Of a stretch of 64,000 nt of DNA, positions 38,286 to 46,514 are shown piece by piece; position 1 is the stretch's first letter; each line of letters opens with the position of its first letter. The stretch comes from Cryobacterium sp. SO2 (GTDB taxonomy: Bacteria > Actinomycetota > Actinomycetes > Actinomycetales > Microbacteriaceae), in assembly GCF_026151165.2 (NCBI RefSeq), contig NZ_CP117849.1:1426001-1490000 (forward strand), read 5' to 3'. A program made the translations under genes and the position numbers. The notes beneath the pieces are model-generated. The model was not told the DNA's origin. It did not search any database and saw only the letters and a list, made by a program, of their open reading frames with translations.

Positions 38286-38937
38286 GGGCCGTTCGCGAAA
38301 CTCTTCACGAAACTGGCCGGTCGGAACAAAAAGAAATCGCTCCTGAGGATCCTCAGGAGCGATTTTTGTTTGTGGGCGGCAGTCTTCCCGGTGTTGCTTT
38401 GGGATCCGGTGCAAAGTCTCACATCTTATGGATGTTTGGCGTTTTCGTGCGCGCCGTATTGACTCGGATGCGGGAGTTTTGCCCTCTCGGACGGTATCGG
38501 GTGCTTATTTAACGGCTAGGTCTTTAGCGGTGGGCCGCCGGTTTCGTCGGACACTGGCGTTCTTGGTTTGTCCGGTCGTAATACGCCGGCTGGGTAGGAG
38601 TCGGTGTATGTGTTGTGAAACTCGCGGTCGCGGCGGCGGATCGGCGGCAGCGCTGGCTGGCCGTTGATCAGTTCCGATAGCGCCTGCTTCCTCGCATCGG
38701 TCTGGGTGCCGTCGTTGGAGTGCCCTCCAGTCCAGACGTGTTGGGCGCTCTGCAGCCGAAGTCGACGGGGCGTTTTGTTTCAGCGGTTCTCGACAATCTG
38801 AAACCTCTCCGGTGAAGACGGGAATGTCTGGTTCTCCGGATGAGTGGTCGTGGGTGGTCGGCGCTTCTCTGCGCCATTTCAATGGGCATTGTGTGGCGCG
38901 TCATTCGGGCATAATCTGTCCGAAAATGTGAGGTCAC
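38286..38937. other. Post-island gap with a decayed reading frame
   Basis: About 650 bases. Besides the terminator, a minus-strand frame of about 85 codons ending near 38514 reads protein-like (VWTGGHSNDGTQTDARKQAL, FHNTYTDSYPAGVLRPDK) but has no start codon and is preceded by a stop. It could be the 3' end of a lost gene; no family is recognised. Confidence 0.35.
38334..38367 (+). terminator. Original tRNA-Pro terminator, now beyond attR
   Basis: AAATCGCTCCTGAGGA is followed by its exact complement, a perfect 32-base palindrome, then TTTTTG. It lies 49 bases after attR, where the tRNA-Pro terminator would have been before integration. Confidence 0.9.
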
Positions 38938-39951
38938 ATGCGCACCCGATTGTCGATATGTCTGCCTGCCGTCCTGCTCCTGGCCCTCGTGACGACTGGC
39001 TGCAGCCCGGCCAACCAGAGCGCTGAACCGTCGGCAACTACAACGGACGATTCTGCAGTCGTGCTCCCGGGAGAGGAGTGGATCGTCTACCAGTACGGCA
39101 CTCCCTGCGGCTTGAGCCCGTCAGATCCCAGCACCATCTGTCTCGTCCGACCCGACGGCACCGGCCGCCACCCCTTACCCACATCAGAGACCGGTGAGGC
39201 CGTGCACCCCGACTGGTCACCCGATGGGTCCCGGCTGACCTACGTCATCCACAACGAGATCTGGGTCACAGACGTCGACGGCGGAAACCAGAAGGCGGTC
39301 GCCTCCTGCAGCCAAGATGATTGCCTGGCCTTGGACTACCCCGCCTGGTCTCCTGACGGATCTCGGATCGCTTTCACCCGGTACACTGGCCCTCCACTTG
39401 GCGGCGGCCCACCCAGCAGCTCCGCCATCGACATTGTCGATGTCGAGTCACGTGCGGTAACGACCGCCACGCAAACCGACCGCCTATCCCTTGTCGATCA
39501 GGCCCGCTGGTCCCCAACCGGCGACCAACTCGTCGTTCAACTCGAACAGTTCACGCCAGACGGCACCGAAACTGGAGCGGCCATCGCTATCGTTCCGACA
39601 GCTGGCGGGACGCCGACCCCGATCACGAACTTCGACCTCGTCGCGACTTACCCCGACTGGAACCCCCGAAGCGACAGCATCGTGTTCGCCTCACACGACG
39701 TCGACACAGAAGACGAACCGGTCCAGCTGTTCACCGTTAACGCCGACGGCTCAGGCCTGACACCCCTTGTCTTCGACGGCGCAGCCACGCAACGGTCGGT
39801 GCAACCCAGTTGGACACCCGACGGGCAACAAATCATCTTCGTCGAATGGGAAAACCGCGCCACCTCACTCATCAACCCCGACGGGACATCCCTGCAAACG
39901 TTGACAACATTCCGGGCCTCCCACCCCCGCCTCAGACCACTGACCGACTAA
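38938..39951 (+). CDS. Lipoprotein with TolB-like PD40 beta-propeller repeats
   Basis: 337 aa. A signal peptide ending in the lipobox VTTGC (Cys22) predicts a membrane-anchored lipoprotein outside the cell. Five PD40/WD40-like blades are readable, each with a W-[ST/N]-P-[DTR]-G core: DWSPDGSRLTYV, AWSPDGSRIAFT, RWSPTGDQLVVQ, DWNPRSDSIVFAS, SWTPDGQQIIFV. GAGG lies five bases before ATG. Such proteins are assumed to bind ligands or partners at the surface; the role is unknown. Confidence 0.88.
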   Translation: MRTRLSICLPAVLLLALVTTGCSPANQSAEPSATTTDDSAVVLPGEEWIVYQYGTPCGLSPSDPSTICLVRPDGTGRHPLPTSETGEAVHPDWSPDGSRLTYVIHNEIWVTDVDGGNQKAVASCSQDDCLALDYPAWSPDGSRIAFTRYTGPPLGGGPPSSSAIDIVDVESRAVTTATQTDRLSLVDQARWSPTGDQLVVQLEQFTPDGTETGAAIAIVPTAGGTPTPITNFDLVATYPDWNPRSDSIVFASHDVDTEDEPVQLFTVNADGSGLTPLVFDGAATQRSVQPSWTPDGQQIIFVEWENRATSLINPDGTSLQTLTTFRASHPRLRPLTD

Positions 39952-40371
39952 CCAACGCCCGGAAGGCCTCGACAGACATCGGAGTCGGCATTGTCATTCT
40001 CGGCGACTTGCTTGCCGACACGGCCAATCACCGTCTCGAGTCCATCGGATTTGGGGTCTCCCTGAGCGTTGCTACGAAAACACGTGGTTAAAGGTATTTT
40101 CACGAGCTGACACGCAGAGTGGAGGAAGACCCGTAGGCCGCGGAAGAACATGCGTGCCGGGAGACCCTCGGATGCCAGTTCTGCGGAGTTTCGCAAACGG
40201 CCCAACATTTAGCCCCGGATTTACGCGGAAGCAGCGTAGTCCGGGGCTTTTCATTTCATGCCAGTCAGACCGGGTATGCAGGCAGTGCCCGGTCGGGGTG
40301 CAGAGTCCACGCGGCCGTCATGCTGAGGCCGGGGGGGCGGCCTGGCTCGTGCGCTCTGCACCCTGGGCCGG
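39952..40371. other. Gap between the lipoprotein and sugar symporter genes
   Basis: 420 bases, convergent. It holds a terminator-like hairpin at 40211-40252 and nothing else recognisable. Confidence 0.5.
40211..40252 (+). terminator. Terminator-like hairpin
   Basis: AGCCCCGGA and TCCGGGGCT arms with an inner TTACGC/GCGTA stem, followed by TTTTCATTT. It is 260 bases past the lipoprotein stop, so it may end that transcript or a small RNA. Confidence 0.75.
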
Positions 40372-41970
40372 TCAGCTCCCGGTGGAGACGGGCGTGGCGG
40401 TCGGGGAGATCGTGTCCTCGGGCCAGGCCGACTCGTACGGGTGGCCGGTCAACTTCTCGACGACCACACGGGCCTCGGAGGTGACGTCGTCCTTGGAGCC
40501 GCCGGCCTCGAGGCGGTCGATCTCGGCGCGCAGGACTCCGTGGGTCTGCGGGTCGAGGTACATGAACCGTGAGATGACGAACGCGATAGCGATGAGGACG
40601 AGCGGCCCGACGATGACGACGAGTGCGATCATGTGCTGGGTGCCGGAGCTCTGCACGAGGGGGCAGGAGTCGCTGCACAAGGCGTCGAGCTGCACGCCGC
40701 CCTCGCTGCCGGGCTTGAGGAAGCCACTCAGGCCCAGGAGCCACGAGACGAGGAGGGTCGCAACGGCACCTGTCGACTTGCGGCCGAAGGTCATTACCGC
40801 GGCGTAGATTCCGGCGCGGTCCTGGCGGGTCATGATCCGGTCGACGTCGGGGATGAACGGGAAGACGTTCCACGGCGTGAACTCAAGAACGGATCGTCCG
40901 GCCTGATAGGCGAGGCCGACGATGACGAGCAGCATCATCGTCGAGGACGGCTGGAGGAGGTAGATCGCGCCGAGGGCGAGCAGGCAGGCGATGATCACGG
41001 AGTAGGACATGGCGAACAGGTAGCGCGGGCCCTTCCGGATCATGAGGAATGCGGCGAGCACCGTGGTCGGCAGCCCGATGATGGACAACGCCTGGAGGGT
41101 GAGGCCGAAAGACTCGCTGCCGTTCACGGCGTACACGACGAAGAACGTCAGCGCAGTGGCGAAGATGTCCTTGCCTGTAAAGGAGAAGAGATAGATCGCC
41201 AGGTGCTTGCGGAAGCTCGAGTTCTTGAACGTCGAGCCGAAGTCCTTGAGGTTGTCGGCAACAAGCTTGCCGACCGGCACCTTGGGCTGGGCGTCGAGCT
41301 CCGCGAGGAACTCCGGGGTGAGCTTGCGCTCCCAGGTGGTGAAGTACGTGGTGATGACGGCGCCGGCGAACAGCACGGAGAAAATGAGGCCGGTGATGAG
41401 GTAGGCGTGCGGGCTGTTCGTCTCCTTGATCTGGGCCGGGATGAAGAAGACGAGGAAGGTGCCCGTGGCCGACAGGAACATGCGGGTCGAGCTGAGCTTG
41501 GTCCGCAGCTTGTAGTCGTCCGTCATCTCAGTGGGCAGGGTCTCCCACGGGATGAGAATCATCGCCATGATCATCTCGACGGCCAGGTAGACGAGCAGGT
41601 AGTACCAGAAGCCCTGGTGCGAGATCCACAGCAGGGGGAAGACGACGAGGAGCAAAGGTGCGCCGATGAGCAGGAAGAAGTGGCGGCGGCCGAACTTTTT
41701 GCCTAGGCGGGTCCGATAGAAGTTGTCGGTCAGCGGGCCGATGATGAGGCTGACGACCGCGTCGACGATGCGGGCGATGAAGAGGATCGTGCCGGCTTGG
41801 ACGGCGCTGACGTCCCCGTAGGTCGTGAAGAAGTACAGCATCAGGCCGCTGATGATGGTGTTCCAGCCGCCGCCCATGAGGTCCAGGACGCCGAAGCCAA
41901 TGCTCCGGGCGAGCGTGATGGGTCGGGCCGTGTACACGCGCCGGGTCGATTTGTCCATGAGGGGGCTCAC
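40372..41970 (-). CDS. Glycoside-pentoside-hexuronide (GPH) cation symporter
   Basis: 532 aa, about twelve TM helices. The N-terminus SIGFGVLDLMGGGWNTIISGLMLYFFTTYGDVSA, loop GPLTDNFYRTRLGKKFGRRHFFLLIGAP and PWETLPTEMTDDYKLRTKLSS are typical of the GPH (MelB/XynB-type) family, which takes up sugars or glycosides with sodium or protons. GTG start with AGAAGG ten bases before it; ATG 41958 is possible. No glycosidase is adjacent, so the substrate is unknown. Confidence 0.88.
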   Translation of the reverse strand: MSPLMDKSTRRVYTARPITLARSIGFGVLDLMGGGWNTIISGLMLYFFTTYGDVSAVQAGTILFIARIVDAVVSLIIGPLTDNFYRTRLGKKFGRRHFFLLIGAPLLLVVFPLLWISHQGFWYYLLVYLAVEMIMAMILIPWETLPTEMTDDYKLRTKLSSTRMFLSATGTFLVFFIPAQIKETNSPHAYLITGLIFSVLFAGAVITTYFTTWERKLTPEFLAELDAQPKVPVGKLVADNLKDFGSTFKNSSFRKHLAIYLFSFTGKDIFATALTFFVVYAVNGSESFGLTLQALSIIGLPTTVLAAFLMIRKGPRYLFAMSYSVIIACLLALGAIYLLQPSSTMMLLVIVGLAYQAGRSVLEFTPWNVFPFIPDVDRIMTRQDRAGIYAAVMTFGRKSTGAVATLLVSWLLGLSGFLKPGSEGGVQLDALCSDSCPLVQSSGTQHMIALVVIVGPLVLIAIAFVISRFMYLDPQTHGVLRAEIDRLEAGGSKDDVTSEARVVVEKLTGHPYESAWPEDTISPTATPVSTGS

Positions 41971-42179
41971 GTCATTGTGCCTTCTGTTTCAGGGTCCCAG
42001 GCTCGTTCCTGGAACGCTTGCACACTACCATACAAGTACACCAGCGGCAGATGCAGATCGGGCTGGGGCGTAGCCCGGTCGATGGGGCACCGCTTGGTCG
42101 CGCCTATCCCGCACACCAGAGGACGACTGACCCTGCGCCGCCCGGCAGCACGCATGAGACTGTGGCCCGGCGGCGGGCG

Positions 42180-42416
42180 GTTGCCGGGTACGACTTCACG
42201 TTCTCGATCCCGAGCACTTTCGGATTCGGTGCACTGATCTGTGCGGTGATCTTCTCAGTTGGGTATCAGGGCGTCCCGCCGGGCGCTTCGATGTGCCTGA
42301 GTGCGGGCGTCAGCCTGTTCTTCGTAGCGAGTGCGGCGGAGTCACTGCGCTACGGCGCACCCTTGCGGGATGTCGTGATCTGGGCGCGCCGGCGGGGCAC
42401 CGAGCTCAGTGACTAG
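42180..42416 (+). pseudogene. Relic of an LtrA family gene (C-terminal end only)
   Basis: About 75 codons matching the last part of LtrA proteins: GYQGVPPGASMCLSAGVSLFFVASAAESLRYGAP lines up with HQLPPGASISLSAGISLFFAASAAESIRYGAS of the intact gene at 54376. The upstream nine-tenths of the family is missing. The open frame extends to 42018, but that part shows no similarity. It ends four bases inside the 3' end of the ABC gene on the other strand. Confidence 0.7.
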
Positions 42417-44313
42417 ATCCCGCTCAGCGCTTCCTCATCGGCGGCAACATTCTTCTGCACGGCGAACTGGGTCCGGTGCAATTCCTCGTACCGCCCGCCC
42501 ACAGCCAGCAGTTCCTCGTGCGTACCGCGCTCCACGATCGAGCCGTTCTCGACCACGAGGATCAGGTCCGCGTTGCGGATGGTGGAGAGGCGGTGTGCGA
42601 TCACCATCGCCGTGCGCCCCTCGAGCGCCTCGCTCAGCGCCGCCTGCACGGCGGCCTCAGACGTCGAGTCCAACGCCGCCGTCGCCTCGTCGAGGATGAC
42701 GACGCGCGGCTGGGCGAGCAGGAGCCTGGCGATGGTCATCCGCTGGCGCTCACCGCCGGACAGTCGGTAGCCACGCTCTCCGACCATGGTGTCCAGCTGG
42801 TCCGGCAGGGACCGGATGAGCGGCTCGAGCCGCGCACGGCGGACGGCGTCCCACACCTCATCGTCGGACGCCTCCGGCCTGGCGAGGCGCAGATTGGAGA
42901 GGATGGTCTCGTGGAACAGGTGGCCGTCTTGCGTCACCATGCCCAGGGTGTGCCGCATGGAGGCGAAAGTGACGTCGCGGACATCCGTGCCCGCGAGGCG
43001 CACGGCGCCGCTGTCGACGTCATACAGTCGCGAGAGGAGCTGCGCGATTGTGGACTTGCCGGCGCCGGACGAACCAACGAGGGCAACGGTCTGCCCGGTT
43101 CGATCCGGAAGGACACGCCGTGCAGCACCTCCTCGCCGCCGCGGGTGTCCAGCGTGGCAACCTCCTCGAGAGAGGCGAGCGACACCTTGTCGGCGGACGG
43201 GTAGGCGAAGCGTACGTTGTCGAACTCGACGGCCACTGGGCCATAGGGGACGGCGACGGCGTCGGGCTTCTCCTTGATGAGCGGGTCGAGGTCCAGCACC
43301 TCGAAGACGCGCTCGAAGCTGACCACCGCGCTCATGATCTCCACCCGGGCGTTTGCGAGGCCGGTGAGCGGCGCGTAGAGGCGGGTGAGGAGGAGCGCCA
43401 GGGTGACCACATCACCGGTGTTCAGCTGGCCGGCGAGTGCGAGGGTACCGCCGAGCCCGTACACGAGCGCGAGCGCGAGAGCGGAGACGAGCATAAGTGC
43501 GGTGAAGAAGACGAACTGCAGCATCGCGGACCGGACCCCGATGTCGCGGACGCGGGCGGCGCGGACGCGGAACTCCTCGGCCTCCTCGTCGGGCCGGCCG
43601 AACAGCTTGACGAGCGTGGCGCCGGGCGCCGAGAAGCGCTCGGTCATCTGTGTGCTCATGGCGGAGTTGTGGTCGGCGGCCTCGCGGCGCAGCGCGGCGA
43701 GGCGGCTGCCCATACGGCGCGCGGGGACCAGGAAGATGGGGAGCATGATCACGGCGAGAACCGTCACGAGCCAGGACGTGCTGAGCATGACGATCAGGGT
43801 GAGGATCAGCGCCACGAGGTTCGTGACCACGCCGGACAGCGTGCCACTGAAGGCCTGCTGAGCGCCGATCACATCGTTGTTGAGGCGGCTCACGAGGGCG
43901 CCCGTGCGCGTGCGGGTGAAGAACGCGATCGGCATCTTCTGCACGTGGTTGAAGACGGCGGTGCGGAGGTCGAGGATCACGCCTTCGCCGATCCGCGCCG
44001 AGTACCAGCGCGTCACGAGAGACACGCCGGCGTCGGCCACGGCTACGAGGGCGATGACGACGGCGAGCCACACGATCGTGCTGACCGCGCCCTGGGCGAC
44101 GATAACGTCGACCACCTGGCCGGCGAGTACCGGCGTCGCGACCGCGAGGAAAGCTCCCACGGTGGAAAGGGTGATGAAGATCAGCAGCTTGGACCGGTAG
44201 GGCACCGCGAACGTCAGGATCCGCCGCACGGACTCACGGGAGAAGCCGTGCTTGCCGTCCCTGGCGCTCGAGATCTTGTACAGCGAGCTCCAGGCCGCGC
44301 CTTCCATGCTCAT
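42413..44313 (-). pseudogene. ABC exporter (TM domain plus ATPase), frameshifted at Walker A
   Basis: Half-size type IV ABC exporter of about 633 aa if repaired. Start ATG 44313, GGAAGG seven bases before it. Six TM helices (about 30-320), then the nucleotide-binding domain. The frame breaks at EVLHGVSFRIEPG: adding one C to CCC at 43094-43096 (plus strand) restores QTVALVGSSGAGKSTIAQLL. The second frame holds Q-loop MVTQDGHLFH, signature LSGGERQRM, Walker B VVILDEATAAL and H-loop IAHRLS. All motifs are intact apart from the single-base loss, so sequencing error and recent inactivation are both possible. The substrate is unknown. Confidence 0.85.
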
Positions 44314-44495
44314 TGAGGTTCCTTCCGTGGGCAACAGTCCAGCTTAGATGGCGACTTGCCTGAGCTCGGGGCTCTTCCCGCGGCTTGTGACCAAGGTCCC
44401 GGCTTAGCCCGCGTAGCGTGAACCTGTGTGGGATGCATGACGATGTGATGGGCAGGCCGCCCACACGCCTTGTCCGCCCGCGAGGAGACATGCGC

Positions 44496-45467
44496 ATGAC
44501 ATCGCCCCCGCGGCAGACCGCCCGCGAAACCGCCCGGGCCCCCCTCAGCAGTCTCGGCATCCCGTTCGGGCTATCCGGCCTCGCCGGCACCTGGACCATG
44601 GCCGGGGTCACGTCGCTTGCGACGCAGATCATCGCCGAGGGGCTCTGGATGCTCGCGGCCGCGGCATGGATCGCGGTCGTCGCGAACTACCTCTGGCGAT
44701 CCCACAACCACGGCGGAAGTATCCGCGAGGACCTGCGGGACCCCGTGCAGGGGGCGTTCGCCTCGCTCGCCCCGACGTCGGCGATGCTCATCTGCACGCA
44801 CTACGCGCAGCAGCTCCCGCTGGCCGGCCGCATCATCACGGGCGTGTTCATGGCCATCGGGTTGCTCTTCGGTGCCTGGTTTCTCGCCCAGCTGGCGCTG
44901 CGCGAGCGAAGCATCGACGCTATCCACGCCGGGTACCTGCTGCCCACCGTGGCGGCGGCCTTCATCGTCGGACAGAGTGCAGGCACCTTCGGCTGGACGC
45001 TCTTGGGCGAGGCCGCCATCGCGGTGGGTATCCTCTTCTGGCTGGTGCTCGGCACGATCATCCTGGCGCGGATGGCGTTCCGCCCTGCTCCGCCCGCTGC
45101 ACTCCTGCCCACCTTCGCGATCTTCTCTGCACCGCCGGCCGTCGCGGGCAACGCCTGGTTCGCGGTGAACGGCGGTCGCGTCGATCTGGTGGAGACGATG
45201 CTGCTGGGCACCTTCGTTGTGCTGATTCTCGTGCAACTGATGATGCTGGGAGCGTACTGGCGGCTGCCCTTCACCCTGGGGTTCTGGGCGTTCACCTTCA
45301 CCGCCGCATCCAGCGGAACCTACACGGTGCACTGGCTCGCGCTGTGGGGCGGCCCCGGATACGCGGTGTGGGCGTGGCTTGCCATCGGACTGGTCACACT
45401 GCTCATCGGGAGCATCGCCGTGCGATCCGCAGCATTACTCGCCGCTCGTAACCGACGAGCCACATGA
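44496..45467 (+). CDS. TDT family (TehA/SLAC1-like) membrane transporter
   Basis: 323 aa from ATG 44496, with GAGGAG eight bases upstream; the open frame extends to a GTG at 44418. Ten TM helices; the N-terminus LGIPFGLSGLAGTWTMA and internal repeats fit the tellurite-resistance/dicarboxylate transporter family (TehA, Mae1, SLAC1), which are anion or C4-acid channels and exporters. The substrate cannot be told from sequence. It is divergent from the broken ABC gene. Confidence 0.82.
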   Translation: MTSPPRQTARETARAPLSSLGIPFGLSGLAGTWTMAGVTSLATQIIAEGLWMLAAAAWIAVVANYLWRSHNHGGSIREDLRDPVQGAFASLAPTSAMLICTHYAQQLPLAGRIITGVFMAIGLLFGAWFLAQLALRERSIDAIHAGYLLPTVAAAFIVGQSAGTFGWTLLGEAAIAVGILFWLVLGTIILARMAFRPAPPAALLPTFAIFSAPPAVAGNAWFAVNGGRVDLVETMLLGTFVVLILVQLMMLGAYWRLPFTLGFWAFTFTAASSGTYTVHWLALWGGPGYAVWAWLAIGLVTLLIGSIAVRSAALLAARNRRAT

Positions 45468-45620
45468 TCGTGCCCAAAGTTTGGAGGTGGCCTCAGGGCT
45501 ACGCAGATAGTCGCTTGACCCCCGAATGACCGAAAAGCCCGGTGAAGTGCGCGATTGGCATTACGTTCGTTGCTGGGGGGACACCGATTGCCCTCGATTC
45601 GTTCGAAGAGAGGGTTCGTT

Positions 45621-45953
45621 ATGACAGATTTTCCGCCACCCGTGCCGCGAGACGACTACGTCGCTCCTGCGTCTGCGCCCGCACCGGCATACGCACCAGC
45701 GACTGCGTCGGCGGTGGAGGGCGTCCAGGGGACACATCCGACGTTTAACAAGATGGCCATCTGGGGGTTCGTCATCGCCTGCGTCGGGCTGATCGTGTTT
45801 GGATTCCTCGGAGCCCTGGCCGCGGCACTCTCATCTACTGGTCTCAAGGCCATACGTCGCACCGGTGAGCGTGGCAAGGGCCTCGCGATCGCGGGCATCT
45901 GCATTGGCATCTTCGATTTCATTTTCTACCTGGTTGGCCGCTTCTTTCTCTGA
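45621..45953 (+). CDS. DUF4190-like two-TM protein
   Basis: 110 aa from ATG 45621 after AGAGGG. A Pro/Ala-rich cytoplasmic leader (about 1-40) precedes two TM helices (MAIWGFVIACVGLIVFGFLGALA and GLAIAGICIGIFDFIFYLVG) separated by a short loop containing IRRTGERGKG. This layout is that of DUF4190 and similar small actinobacterial membrane proteins of unknown role. Confidence 0.75.
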   Translation: MTDFPPPVPRDDYVAPASAPAPAYAPATASAVEGVQGTHPTFNKMAIWGFVIACVGLIVFGFLGALAAALSSTGLKAIRRTGERGKGLAIAGICIGIFDFIFYLVGRFFL

Positions 45954-45982
45954 TGACGTGACGCACGGACGTGCGCAGAGCC

Positions 45983-46006
45983 GGTGACCCCGGGTGCGGG
46001 GTCACC
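45983..46006 (+). terminator. Hairpin after the DUF4190-like gene
   Basis: GGTGACCCC/GGGGTCACC stem with a six-base loop, 30 bases after the gene. There is no T run, as often seen in high-GC actinobacteria. Confidence 0.5.
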
Positions 46007-46062
46007 GCTCACCCGGCACCGGTTCAGCCTCTCCTGGCGGGGGACTCCAATGATCCGCGCCT

Positions 46063-46225
46063 TCACTTTCCGAGCCCGGCGGGGAGATTCTGGCAGTCCA
46101 GATGCCCCTGTGCTTCGGTCTTCCGCCGGTGGAGAATCTGCTCGATCACGCCTACCGTGGTCGGGCCGAAGGAGCGGGCCCGTTCGACGAGCCACCGCCT
46201 CGACCAAGGTTGGTCGCCGTCAGGA
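46063..46225 (-). pseudogene. Relic of an IS21-type transposase (IstA fragment)
   Basis: A minus-strand frame of about 50 codons reads WSRRWLVERARSFGPTTVGV then IEQILHRRKTEAQGHLDCQN. This matches the IstA segment with a GP-T-x(3-4)-v-x-x-IL-x-R-x3-EQG-x(2-3)-C pattern. Stops lie on both sides and no IS ends were found, so only a shard remains. Confidence 0.5.
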
Positions 46226-46263
46226 TGCCGGATTTATGTGAGCTAGGCTACAAAACAGCTTGA

Positions 46264-46277
46264 TGTTATCGATCACA
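46264..46277. promoter_or_regulatory. Possible LacI-type operator upstream of the sugar porter
   Basis: TGTTATCGATCACA, a palindrome with one mismatched pair and a central ATCGAT, in the style of LacI/GalR family operators. It is about 240 bases before the sugar-porter start. No LacI-type gene is in the window. Confidence 0.35.
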
Positions 46278-46514
46278 TTTGGATTTGAGAACCCACAGGT
46301 GATGCATCCAAGTCCCATAGCCGGGAAGGGCATGTCTCAGAGTGGACCGCTGCGAAGGAGAATAACTCAGCACATCACAATGTGTGCCGCACCCATGTCA
46401 TCGCCGACAACGCGCTCATGGCACGACGGCATAGGCCCGAGACGACAGTCCCGGCCAGCCATCCTTCCTCGTGATCAACGGGAACTGAAACTGGTTCCTC
46501 ACGCGGAGTGAAAC

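Larger units (their letters stand above)
45954..46514. other. Gap with hairpin, IS relic and possible operator
   Basis: 560 bases without an intact gene. It contains a hairpin at 45983-46006, an IS21 transposase relic at 46063-46225 (minus strand) and a palindrome at 46264-46277. The sugar-porter promoter should lie in the last 240 bases. Confidence 0.6.

Noticed and set aside
40265..40873. 202-aa minus-strand frame overlapping the GPH symporter
   Set aside because: It is an alternative frame of the symporter gene and has the Arg/Pro-rich composition of a shadow.
43048..44316. 422-aa plus-strand frame opposite the ABC exporter
   Set aside because: Antisense shadow with extreme His/Glu/Arg/Gly content; the minus-strand ABC motifs are decisive.
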